A stretch of DNA of 64,000 nucleotides from an uncultured Propionibacteriaceae bacterium (GTDB taxonomy: Bacteria > Actinomycetota > Actinomycetes > Propionibacteriales > Propionibacteriaceae), in the NCBI GenBank assembly GCA_936924635.1, contig CAKZHP010000134.1, forward strand, positions 40,112-104,111, read 5' to 3'. The notes below the pieces were generated by a model. The model worked only from the letters and a program-made list of their open reading frames with translations, was not told where the DNA came from and did no database searches. The stretch's first letter is position 1. Every line of letters starts with the position of its first letter. Made by a program: the position numbers and the translations under genes. Of the stretch, positions 50,633 through 58,652 are shown piece by piece.

Positions 50633-51504
50633 GCGGCGGTTCGGCCGACCTGGCCGAGCGCCTGGTCGTGATGCCGCCGTGGGCCGACGGGCCTTCTCCC
50701 CGGCTCGACCACGCGGTCGTGGTGGTCAACCGCCACGTCGCCGACCGCTACTGGCAGCTGCAGGTGCGCTCCCCCGAGATCGCGCGCACGGCCCGCGCGG
50801 GCCAGTTCGTCATGATCACCGTCCCCGGCCCGGGCGAGACCGGGCCCGTGCTGCCGCGGCCGATGGCGATCTACTCGGTCGACCCGGCGGCAGGCACGTT
50901 GGAGGTCCTGTACGGGGTCGTGGGCGACGGCACCCGGGCGCTGAGCCGGCGGGCCGCCGGGGGCACCATCACCGTGGTCGGGCCGCTCGGACGGGGCTTC
51001 GAGCTGCGGGCCGAGACCCGGCGGCTGCTGCTGGTGGGCCGCGGCATCGGCACCTGCTCGCTGACCACGGTGGCCGCCGACGCCGTACGCGCCGGGGTGC
51101 AGGTCACCGCGCTCGACTCGGCACGGACGGCCCACGCGCTGGTGGCCGACGCCGAATACCAGCGGGTCGGGGTGCAGCGCCGGCTGCAGGTCGTCGACAG
51201 CGACGGCTCGTCGGACCCGGCGGCGGTGCGTGAGCTCCTCCTGGAGGCGTACGCGGACGCCCCGCCCGAGCAGGTCTTCGTCTGCGGCTCGGAGCGTCTG
51301 ACGCGGCTCTCGGAGGACCTCGGTGCCGTGTGGGGCGCCGATGTACAGGTGTCGCTGGAGGCCCACATGGCCTGCGGCCTGGGTTACTGCCACGGCTGCG
51401 CCACCGGCGAGCGCACGCCGACCGCGGAGTCCCCGCTGATCTGCCGTGAGGGGCCGGTGTTCCGGCTCGCGGCCGGAGGCGACCGAGCGGGCAGCAGAGA
51501 CTGA
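50629..51504 (+). CDS. pyrK: dihydroorotate dehydrogenase electron-transfer subunit (PyrK-like)
   Basis: FAD/[2Fe-2S] protein of 291 residues that links PyrD to NAD(H). The FAD-binding block is VLPRPMAIYSVDP near 85 and the nucleotide-binding segment LLLVGRGIGTCSLTTVA near 137 (GRGIG in place of the usual GGGIG). The iron-sulfur ligands are MACGLGYCHGCATG near 248 plus PLICREGPVF, giving the C-x4-C-x2-C...C pattern. GTG overlaps the amidase stop (GTGA). It is the last gene of the operon. Confidence 0.88.
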   Translation: MSGGSADLAERLVVMPPWADGPSPRLDHAVVVVNRHVADRYWQLQVRSPEIARTARAGQFVMITVPGPGETGPVLPRPMAIYSVDPAAGTLEVLYGVVGDGTRALSRRAAGGTITVVGPLGRGFELRAETRRLLLVGRGIGTCSLTTVAADAVRAGVQVTALDSARTAHALVADAEYQRVGVQRRLQVVDSDGSSDPAAVRELLLEAYADAPPEQVFVCGSERLTRLSEDLGAVWGADVQVSLEAHMACGLGYCHGCATGERTPTAESPLICREGPVFRLAAGGDRAGSRD

Positions 51505-51888
51505 GCGCGCGAGACTGAGCAGGCGCCCGCAGCCGTACGCGCGGCTTCGCCGACCGTCGTCTCCCGCGCCGCCTGCCCTTCCAGCCCCTCTTCTCGCATC
51601 CCCACAGCCCGAATCGATCCCCGCAGCCTCCACGCGCGCTGCTCGGATCGATCCGGGTTGCGCGGACGCCGGTGGTGGGGGCGCGTACGGGCGACGCGGT
51701 CGGCGCAGGCGCACATGCCACCTTCCCGGGGCCCTGCACCCCCATCTCCCCATCCCCACAGCCCGAATCCACCCCCGCAGCCTCCATGCACGCTGCTCGG
51801 ATCGATCCGGGCTGTGCGGACGCGGATCAGGAGCTGGCCTCAGACGCGTACGGCTTCCGGGCGCCATCCGCGCCCTTCGCCTGATGCG
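51505..51888. repeat. two class D palindromic elements in a 384-bp gap
   Basis: Copies at about 51,598-51,668 and 51,751-51,827 both read CCCACAGCCCGAATC, then CCGCAGCCTCCA, then GCTGCTCGGATCGATCCGGG and TTGCG or CTGTGCGGACGC. Outer arms CACAGCCCG and CGGGCTGTG are complementary. A third copy is near 61.37 kb. No gene is seen. Confidence 0.7.
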
Positions 51889-52266
51889 TCAGGGGCAGGC
51901 CTGTGTCGCGGGGTCCTCACCCGGAGGCGTGTGCGTCTCCACCCATTCGCGGAGGGCGCGCAGCGGCTCGGCGGCGCTCCGGCCGAGGTCGGTGAGCGCG
52001 TAGTCGACGCGAGCCGGCACCTCGGCGTACACCGTCCTGGTCACCAGGTCGCGGTCCTCCAGGCGGCGGAGCGTCTGGGTCAGCACCTTCGGGCTGACGC
52101 CCTCCAGCCGCGCACGCAGCTGGCCGAACCGCTGCGGTCCGGCCTCCATGGCTCCGATGGCCAGGGCGGCCCAGCGCTGCGACAGCAGGTCGAGCATGTC
52201 GCGGCAGGGGCACAGTGCGGCGTACGCATCGCCGCGGCGCTCATCTGTGGTCGTCACGGACATCAT
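51889..52266 (-). CDS. HxlR-family winged-helix regulator
   Basis: Regulator of 125 residues. Core blocks are CPCRDMLDLLSQRWAALAIGAM near 18, with two Cys at the sensor position, then QRFGQLRARLEGVSPKVLTQ and the wing VYAEVPARVDYALTDLG. ATG 52,266 (or 52,263) is chosen; the longer frame adds an unrelated leader. It is divergent from an oxidoreductase gene, copying the pair at 18.7-20.1 kb, but that gene is damaged here. Confidence 0.88.
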   Translation of the reverse strand: MMSVTTTDERRGDAYAALCPCRDMLDLLSQRWAALAIGAMEAGPQRFGQLRARLEGVSPKVLTQTLRRLEDRDLVTRTVYAEVPARVDYALTDLGRSAAEPLRALREWVETHTPPGEDPATQACP

Positions 52267-52328
52267 GGTATCTGTCAGAAAGCAATGGCCCTTGCGGGAA
52301 ACCACACCTCCTGGGTCACGGTGGAGCC

Positions 52329-52775
52329 ATGACGACCACCACAGCCATCGGGTACCGCACCTGCCACCCCGTCACCGCGCCGGACTGCCTCGTGCAGGAG
52401 GAGATCACCGTCGCCGAGCCCGGCCCCCACGACCTCCTGGTCGAGGTCGCGGCTGTCTCGGTCAACCCCGTCGACGTGAAGCTGCGCGCCGGCTCGGAGC
52501 CCGACGGCCTGCGGGTCCTCGGCTTCGACGCCGCCGGCACGGTCACCGCGGTCGGCGACGAGGTCTCCCTGTTCCAGCCCGGTGACGAGGTCTACTACGC
52601 CGGGGCCATCAACCGGCCGGGCACGAACCAGCGTCTCCACCTCGTCGACGACGGGCGCGTACGACCGGTCATCGCCCACGAGCTCGGGCCCATCTCGGTC
52701 GAGTCGCTCACCGAGGGCCACCGGCTCGTCGAGGCCGGAGACCTGGCCGGGACGGTCGTGCTGCAGGGCTGGTGA
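52329..52775 (+). pseudogene. zinc-type alcohol dehydrogenase-like gene with internal in-frame deletion
   Basis: Only 148 residues remain of a protein normally about 335. The GroES-like N-domain is present (QEEITVAEPGPHDLLVEVAA, SVNPVDVKLRAGSE, GDEVYYAGAINRPGTNQ). The frame then jumps directly to the C-terminal tail (LHLVDDGRVRPVIAHELGPI, then EGHRLVEAGDLAGTVVLQGW). The whole Rossmann domain, roughly 185 residues, is missing without a frameshift, so the product cannot bind NADPH. The remaining frame is clean, so the loss may be recent or the fragment may have been kept. Confidence 0.78.
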
Positions 52776-52780
52776 CGTCT

Positions 52781-52843
52781 CCCCCTGAGCCGTCGGGTTG
52801 GGGCATCGTCGGCGGTCGTCGACGGTGGGTACGGCTCAGGGGG
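52781..52843. terminator. long hairpin after the truncated oxidoreductase
   Basis: Perfect 13-bp arms with a 37-base loop, five bases downstream of the stop. The long loop resembles the dispersed palindromes more than a classical terminator. Confidence 0.5.
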
Positions 52844-52935
52844 CACCCAGGCTCGATGGATGTGCCCAGGGCTGGTGACCCCATGTCGGGGCCGCGCCTG
52901 GGCGCTAACCCGCCTCGCTACCGCTGATCTCGTCT

Positions 52936-53006
52936 GCACAACCGGTGCGCACAGGTGCGCACCTCGCCCCACGGGCCACCTGCGCACGGATGCGCACCGG
53001 TTGTGC
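52936..53006. repeat. class C palindrome, copy 2
   Basis: Arms GCACAACCGGTGCGCA (52,936-52,951) and TGCGCACCGGTTGTGC (52,991-53,006) are perfectly complementary over 16 bases, with a 39-base loop. Confidence 0.85.
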
Positions 53007-53111
53007 CGACCACCTGGCCGCGACGTGCACGGATCAGGGCGCGGGCCGGGCGCCTCCCGGGGATCAGGGGACGCAGCCGCTACCGTGAGCGCTCGACGGA
53101 GGAGGACACCA

Positions 53112-53573
53112 GTGCAGAGTTTCGTGAGGGTCCTGCAGGACATCGGCCTGCTCATCGCCCGGGTCATCTTCGGTGCGGTCATGGTCTACCACGGGTGGAA
53201 CCGCTGGCAGGGCGGCATCCAGGCGCAGGCCGACTACCTGACCCAGTACGGCCTGCCGGAGCCCCAGCTGTTCGCCTGGGGGTCGGTGGTGCTGGAGGTG
53301 GTCGGCGGCATCCTCATGATCTTCGGCGTGCTCACCCCCGCCGTGGCCGCCGTCTTCTTCGCGCAGTTCCTGATGATCGTGCTCTGGGTGCAGTGGCGCA
53401 ACGGCTTCAACGTGCACAACAACGGGTACGAGTACAACGCGATCCTCGCTGCCCTGTCGCTGATGTTCGTCGTCTTCGGGGCCGGACGGGCAGGGGTCGA
53501 CAACCTGTTCCGCAACCCCCGGCGGGAGCGCGACGCGAGCGGGCGAGTCATCCGGGACCACGACCCCGCCTGA
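53112..53573 (+). CDS. DoxX-family membrane protein
   Basis: Four-helix membrane protein of 153 residues. Helix 1 is IGLLIARVIFGAVMVYHGWN with the conserved His-Gly. LFAWGSVVLEVVGGILMIFG holds the family Glu, and LTPAVAAVFFAQFLMIVLWV and ILAALSLMFVVFGAGR complete the fold. Family roles include redox and sulfur metabolism; no specific role can be set. GTG at 53,112 has GGAGGA upstream and begins at the first helix. Confidence 0.88.
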   Translation: MQSFVRVLQDIGLLIARVIFGAVMVYHGWNRWQGGIQAQADYLTQYGLPEPQLFAWGSVVLEVVGGILMIFGVLTPAVAAVFFAQFLMIVLWVQWRNGFNVHNNGYEYNAILAALSLMFVVFGAGRAGVDNLFRNPRRERDASGRVIRDHDPA

Positions 53574-53711
53574 ACCGCGGGGAGACCTTGGCCCACCCCC
53601 GCGCACGCTGCCGGTCGTGGGCCTTCCCTCCATCGCTCCACCGCCCCCGAGGGCCCGCGTCGCAGCGCACCCTGGCCGTCGACGCCGCGCTGGTGAAGCG
53701 CCGGGGGCCGC

Positions 53712-54137
53712 GTGCTCGCCGACGCGCAGCTGACGGGGCCCGCAGGCCTCCTGGGCCAGGCGATCGCCGTCGTCCTCACGATCACGTACGGGCTCTCCGG
53801 CCGGTCGCTCGATCCCCGGGCCGCCGCCGTCGAGCAGGTACGGCTGCGCGGTGGCTTCCTCCTGCTCACGCTGCGGGCCCGCGCCATGCTCCTCGCGATC
53901 CCCCGGGAGCTCCTGACCGACGCCGAGGTGCTCACCATCACCGCATGGGCGCACCAGCGCGTCGCTCCCTCGATGCCGCCCGTGCCGTCGTCCGGTCTCG
54001 TGTACGAGACCCTGCTGACCCGGCGGTCGTCGGCCGCCTCCGCCGGGCTGGTCACCGCCGTGCTGCCCATCGAGCTGAACCCGCCTCAGGAGTGGCACCG
54101 GTTCCCCGTGACCGCGCACGACCACCTCAGCCCCTGA
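53712..54137 (+). CDS. hypothetical protein, 141 residues
   Basis: No family recognised. It has an amphipathic N-terminus (GPAGLLGQAIAVVLTITYGL), an Arg-rich middle (LRGGFLLLTLRARAMLLAIP) and ends in NPPQEWHRFPVTAHDHLSP. Start GTG 53,712 lacks a clear ribosome site. Codon use is acceptable, but the evidence is only an open frame in otherwise empty space before a two-component system. Confidence 0.45.
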   Translation: MLADAQLTGPAGLLGQAIAVVLTITYGLSGRSLDPRAAAVEQVRLRGGFLLLTLRARAMLLAIPRELLTDAEVLTITAWAHQRVAPSMPPVPSSGLVYETLLTRRSSAASAGLVTAVLPIELNPPQEWHRFPVTAHDHLSP

Positions 54138-54201
54138 GCTTCACAGAGAACGCACAGGTGGCTCATGGCTGGGGACTCGCCAGGGCTGGGAGGATCGGGA
54201 C

Positions 54202-54936
54202 ATGGCCAGACCAGACACGCACGAGGGGCTCACGCGGCCTGACGGCAGCCCGATCCGGGTGCTCACCGTCGACGACGAGAGCAGCCTCACCGAGCTGCTC
54301 GCGATGGCGATGCGGTACGAGGGGTGGGCGGTGTCGACCGCCGCGTCCGGCACCGAGGCGGTCAAGGTGGCCCGGGAGACCCGCCCTGACGCCCTGGTGC
54401 TCGACATGATGCTGCCCGACTTCGACGGGCTCGAGGTGATGCGGCGCGTACGCACGGACCTGCCCGACGTGCCGGTGCTGTTCCTGACCGCCAAGGACGC
54501 GGTGGAGGACCGGATCGGGGGGCTCACCGCCGGTGGCGACGACTACGTCACCAAGCCGTTCTCGCTGGAGGAGGTGATCGCCCGGATGCGCGGCCTGCTG
54601 CGTCGCACGGGCGCCACCGTCGTACGCTCCGAGGCGATGCTGGTCGTCGGTGACCTGACGCTCGACGAGGACTCGCACGAGGTGACCCGGGGCGGTGAGG
54701 ACATCTCGCTCACGGCCACCGAGTTCGAGCTGCTGCGCTACCTGATGCGCAACCCGCGCCGGGTGCTCAGCAAGGCACAGATCCTGGACCGGGTCTGGAA
54801 CTACGACTTCGGAGGCCAGGCCAACGTCGTGGAGCTCTACATCTCCTACCTGCGCAAGAAGATCGATGCTGGCCGGGCGCCCATGATCCACACCCTGCGC
54901 GGCGCAGGGTACGTGCTGAGGCCGGCCGCGGAATGA
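54202..54936 (+). CDS. OmpR-family response regulator
   Basis: Two-component regulator of 244 residues. The receiver domain has acidic DDE near 25, the phospho-acceptor Asp68 in VLDMMLPDFDG, Thr in FLTAKD and Lys in VTKPFSLEE. A C-terminal winged helix follows (ISLTATEFELLRYLMRNPRR, ILDRVWNYDFGGQANVVELY, YISYLRKKID, LRGAGYVLR). It closely resembles TcrX/PrrA-type actinobacterial regulators. Its stop overlaps the kinase start (ATGA). Confidence 0.94.
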   Translation: MARPDTHEGLTRPDGSPIRVLTVDDESSLTELLAMAMRYEGWAVSTAASGTEAVKVARETRPDALVLDMMLPDFDGLEVMRRVRTDLPDVPVLFLTAKDAVEDRIGGLTAGGDDYVTKPFSLEEVIARMRGLLRRTGATVVRSEAMLVVGDLTLDEDSHEVTRGGEDISLTATEFELLRYLMRNPRRVLSKAQILDRVWNYDFGGQANVVELYISYLRKKIDAGRAPMIHTLRGAGYVLRPAAE

Positions 54937-56384
54937 CTGTCGCCGCCGTCGAGCGACCCCCCAGCCCGATCGGCAGAGGCACCCTCGGGCGACGCCTGGT
55001 GCTGCAGGTCGCCGCCATCGTGGCCGCCACCGCGCTGCTGGTGTCGATGGTGTCGTTGACCGCGGTGCGGCAGGTCGCGTACGGGCGGACCGACGCCCAG
55101 CTGCGCGACCTGCTGGTGCGGGTCTCCCAGGCGCCGCTGGAGGACGAGGGCCCGCGCGGCGGGCGCCTGCCCGGCATGCCCGTCGGGTCGTTCGTCATCG
55201 CCCGCGAGGGGCAGCAGTCACGGGCCACGTACCTGACGCGCGACGGCCGGGTGCCGGTCACGGCCGAGGCCATGGAGTACTGCCTCATCTACGCCCGGCC
55301 GGAGCCGAAGAGCCTGGAGGTGCCGGGGCTCGGCTCCTACCGGGTGGCGAGCTTCACGGGGAAGAATGGCGCGATGTACGTGGTGGCGCTCCCGCTCGAC
55401 GACGTCCGCCGCACGGTGAAGACGATGATGTGGATCGAGGTGGTGCTCGCCCTGCTCGCCATCGGCGTCGCCATCCTCGTCACCCGGCTCGTGGTGACGC
55501 GCGCGCTCCGCCCCCTTCGCGACGTCGCCGGCGTCGCGGCCGAGGTCTCGCGTCGCCGCCTCGACCGGGGCGAGGTCGACCTCGCGCTGCGCGTCGGGTC
55601 GCACGCGGTCGACGGGCAGAACGAGGTCGGGCGCGTGGCCCTGGCGCTCAACACCATGCTCGGCAACGTCGAGCAGGCACTGGCCGCCCGGCAGGCGAGC
55701 GAGACCAAGGTGCGCCAGTTCGTCGCCGACGCGTCGCACGAGCTGCGCAACCCGCTCGCGGCGATCCGTGGCTACGCCGAGCTGACCCGGCGCGGGCGGT
55801 CCGATCTCCCGGCGGACACGCAGTTCGCCATGAGCCGCATCGAGTCCGAGTCGGAGCGCATGAGCCGCCTCGTCGAGGACATGCTGCTGCTCGCCCGCCT
55901 CGACAACGGCCCGGACCTGTCGCTCAGCAAGGTCGACCTGACGGAGGTTGTGATGAACGCCACCGCCGACGCGCAGGTGGCAGGGCCCGACCACGAGTGG
56001 GAGGTCGACCTGCCCGAGGAGCCGGTGGCCGTCGTCGGTGACCGGTTCCGTCTCCACCAGGTGGTGGCGAACCTCCTCGCCAACGCGCGCACCCACACGC
56101 CGCCGGGCACGCTGGTGACCGCAGGCGTACGGGTCGAGGGCGACGAGGTCGTCGCGTCCGTCACCGACACCGGGCCCGGCATCCCCGCCGAGCTGCTGCC
56201 GAAGGTCTTCGAGCGCTTCGTCCGGGCCGACGCGTCGCGCGTACGCAAGCAGGGCCAGTCCACCGGGCTCGGGCTCTCGATCGTGGCCGCCGTCGTGCAG
56301 GCGCACGGCGGGTCGGTCTCGGTGGAGTCGGTGCCAGGGCGTACGCGGTTCGAGGTCAGGCTGCGGCGCGCCGTCCAGGACTGA
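54933..56384 (+). CDS. sensor histidine kinase
   Basis: Membrane kinase of 483 residues. Helix 1 is LVLQVAAIVAATALLVSMVS near residue 25, an extracytoplasmic sensor spans about 45-160, helix 2 is MMWIEVVLALLAIGVAILVT near 170, then a HAMP domain. The phospho-acceptor His269 is in FVADASHELRNPLAAIRGY. The ATPase domain has NLLANARTHTP (N box), DTGPGIP (G1) and STGLGLSIV (G2). It partners the upstream regulator and may govern the following membrane glycosyltransferases. Confidence 0.94.
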   Translation: MTVAAVERPPSPIGRGTLGRRLVLQVAAIVAATALLVSMVSLTAVRQVAYGRTDAQLRDLLVRVSQAPLEDEGPRGGRLPGMPVGSFVIAREGQQSRATYLTRDGRVPVTAEAMEYCLIYARPEPKSLEVPGLGSYRVASFTGKNGAMYVVALPLDDVRRTVKTMMWIEVVLALLAIGVAILVTRLVVTRALRPLRDVAGVAAEVSRRRLDRGEVDLALRVGSHAVDGQNEVGRVALALNTMLGNVEQALAARQASETKVRQFVADASHELRNPLAAIRGYAELTRRGRSDLPADTQFAMSRIESESERMSRLVEDMLLLARLDNGPDLSLSKVDLTEVVMNATADAQVAGPDHEWEVDLPEEPVAVVGDRFRLHQVVANLLANARTHTPPGTLVTAGVRVEGDEVVASVTDTGPGIPAELLPKVFERFVRADASRVRKQGQSTGLGLSIVAAVVQAHGGSVSVESVPGRTRFEVRLRRAVQD

Positions 56385-56433
56385 GCGTCAGGCGTTCTCG
56401 CGCTGCACGTAGTGCCCTCGCCGGCCGCGGGAC

Positions 56434-56460
56434 GTGCGTCAGGTCTCACACCTGACGCAC
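56434..56460. promoter_or_regulatory. perfect inverted repeat between kinase and GT39 gene
   Basis: GTGCGTCAGGT / ACCTGACGCAC with a five-base spacer CTCAC, 50 bp after the kinase stop and 48 bp before the next start. It may be a terminator, or an operator for the glycosyltransferase genes. Confidence 0.55.
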
Positions 56461-56507
56461 AGAGTCACCCGAGCAGCGCGACAGCCGGGGCCGCGACGGT
56501 TCTTCTC

Positions 56508-58652
56508 GTGACCACCTCAACCTTGAGCGCCCCGGGCGCCACCGCACTCAGCTCAGCGCGCGACGCGCACTCGATCAGCCGCGCCACGGTCGCCGCCTCC
56601 CTGGGCGCCACCCTGGTCGTGGTCCTAGCCCTCTACACCGTCGGCCTGTCGGCGTCGGGGTACGCGAACTCCTTCTACTCCGCCGCTGCGCAGGCCGGAT
56701 CGATGTCGTGGAAGGCGTTCTTCTTCGGGTCGCTCGACCCGGGCAACGCCATCACCGTCGACAAGACCCCTGGCGCGCTCTGGATCATGGCCCTGTCCGT
56801 ACGCCTCTTCGGCCTCAGCTCCTGGAGCATCCTTCTCCCACAAGCACTGATGGGGGTCGCGACGGCCGCGATCCTGTACATCACCGTGCGCCGTACGCTC
56901 TCGGGCCCGGCCAGCCGCTACGCGGGGGCACCGTCCCCGGCCCGCGCCCACTGGGCCGGCATCGTGGCGGCCCTGGCCTTCGCGCTCACGCCGTCGGCGA
57001 CGCTGATGTTCCGCTTCAACAACCCCGACGCGTTGATGGTGCTCTGCTACGTGGCCGCCTCCGCGATGACGCTGCGGGCCGCCGAGACCGCCTCCCGCTG
57101 GAAGCTCGTCGGCGCCGGCGCGATCGTCGGCCTGGGCTTCCTGGCGAAGATGCTGCAGGCGTTCGTGATCCTGCCGTCGCTGGTCCTCGCGTACGCGGTC
57201 GCAGCCCCCGCCTCCTGGAGGAAGAAGGTGGTCGACCTGCTGGCCGCCTTCGCGGCGATGGTGGTCGCGTTCGGCTGGTGGATCGCGATCGTGGAGCTGA
57301 TGCCGGCGTCGGCCCGCCCGTACGTCGGTGGCTCCCAGACCAACTCTGTCCTGGAGCTGACGTTCGGCTACAACGGCCTCGGCCGGCTCAACGGCAACGA
57401 GACCGGCTCAGTCGCTGGCGGGGGCGGCACGGGCGGCCGCTGGGGCACCACCGGCATCAGCCGCATGTTCACGACGGTGTCGGGCGAGATGGTCTCGTGG
57501 CTGATCCCTGCCGCGCTGGTGCTGGCCGTGGCGGGTCTGCTCCTGCTGGGCCGGAGGGCCTGGGCGACCACGCTCCGCTCCGGTGAGGGGTCGGCAGCGA
57601 CCCGTACGGCCGGCGCGCTCGTGCTCTTCACCAGCTGGCTCGTGGTCAACGGTTTGGTGTTCAGCCTCATGGCCGGCATCTACCACGACTACTACACGGT
57701 GGCGCTGTCTCCCGCGATCGCGGGTGCCTTCGCGCTCGGCGGTGCGGTGGCGTGGTCGCGACGGGACACGTTCGTGGGCCGGCTCGGGCTTGCCGTCGCC
57801 GCGCTGGCGACCTGCGCCTGGGGAGTCGCGCTGGCCAGCGTCGCCGGCGGCGTGTACCTGATGGTCTCGGTCGCGGCCGCGGCCGTCCTGCTGCTGGCCG
57901 CCGTCGCGTTCCTGCTCGGCAGCCGGCTCCCCGACGCGCTGCGTTCGCTCGTCGTGGGCCTCGCGGTCGTCGCGTCGCTCGCCGGCCCCGGGGCGTACTC
58001 CCTCAACACCGCGGCCACCGCGCACACCGGGTCGATCGTGACGGCGGGGCCGGCACGTACGGGCCTGGTGGCGACGTCGGGTGGGCCCGGCAGTGCCGGT
58101 GGCCGTGGGATGCCCGGGCAGCAGGGTCAGCCCGGTCAGGTGCCTGGGGACGGGCGCATCGACGGTCGCGGCGCGCAGGGCCAGGCGGAGACGGGGCCCA
58201 CGCCTGCCGGCCAGACCGGGCAGCGTGGGGCGGGCGGCGGTCTCCTCAACGGCGCGAAGGCGTCGGCGGAGCTGGTCGCCCTGCTGCAGCAGGACGCGGC
58301 TGCGTACACCTGGACCGCCGCCACCACCGGTGCCCAGAACGCCGCCAGCTACCAGCTCGCCAGCGAGACCGCGGTCATGGCGATCGGAGGCTTCAACGGG
58401 TCTGACCCGGCGCCCACGCTGGCGGAGTTCCAGGCAGACGTCGCCGCGGGTCGAATCCACTACTACATCGCCGGCACCAGCGTCCCGTCGTTCTCTCCCG
58501 TCGGGGGCGGACCGGCCGGCATGGGCGGCACGGGTGGCGGCCAGACCGGTGGCAGCCGCGCCGCGTCGGAGATCGAGAGCTGGGTCGCCAGCACCTACAC
58601 GGCCACGACCGTGGGCGGGGCCACCGTGTACGACCTGACGAGCGGGCGGTGA
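56508..58652 (+). CDS. GT39-family membrane glycosyltransferase
   Basis: Polytopic GT-C enzyme of 714 residues related to ArnT and protein mannosyltransferases, using a polyprenyl-phosphate sugar. The catalytic loop contains SLDPGNAITVDKTPGALWIM near residue 80, with the conserved Asp. About ten membrane helices follow, including FNNPDALMVLCYVAAS near 165. A Gly/Gln/Pro-rich linker (about 525-580) and a soluble C-terminal domain (ELVALLQQDAAAYTWTAATT, then AIGGFNGSDPAPTLAEFQ) lie outside. GTG 56,508 leaves a normal short cytoplasmic N-terminus. It is coupled to the GT2-GtrA gene. Confidence 0.9.
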   Translation: MTTSTLSAPGATALSSARDAHSISRATVAASLGATLVVVLALYTVGLSASGYANSFYSAAAQAGSMSWKAFFFGSLDPGNAITVDKTPGALWIMALSVRLFGLSSWSILLPQALMGVATAAILYITVRRTLSGPASRYAGAPSPARAHWAGIVAALAFALTPSATLMFRFNNPDALMVLCYVAASAMTLRAAETASRWKLVGAGAIVGLGFLAKMLQAFVILPSLVLAYAVAAPASWRKKVVDLLAAFAAMVVAFGWWIAIVELMPASARPYVGGSQTNSVLELTFGYNGLGRLNGNETGSVAGGGGTGGRWGTTGISRMFTTVSGEMVSWLIPAALVLAVAGLLLLGRRAWATTLRSGEGSAATRTAGALVLFTSWLVVNGLVFSLMAGIYHDYYTVALSPAIAGAFALGGAVAWSRRDTFVGRLGLAVAALATCAWGVALASVAGGVYLMVSVAAAAVLLLAAVAFLLGSRLPDALRSLVVGLAVVASLAGPGAYSLNTAATAHTGSIVTAGPARTGLVATSGGPGSAGGRGMPGQQGQPGQVPGDGRIDGRGAQGQAETGPTPAGQTGQRGAGGGLLNGAKASAELVALLQQDAAAYTWTAATTGAQNAASYQLASETAVMAIGGFNGSDPAPTLAEFQADVAAGRIHYYIAGTSVPSFSPVGGGPAGMGGTGGGQTGGSRAASEIESWVASTYTATTVGGATVYDLTSGR

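Larger units (their letters stand above)
52776..53111. other. 336-bp gap with hairpins and class C copy 2
   Basis: It holds a 13-bp inverted repeat CCCCCTGAGCCGT / ACGGCTCAGGGGG (52,781-52,793 and 52,831-52,843) right after the pseudogene stop, a weaker stem GCCCAGG / CCTGGGC near 52,864-52,904, and a class C palindrome. No gene is supported. Confidence 0.6.
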
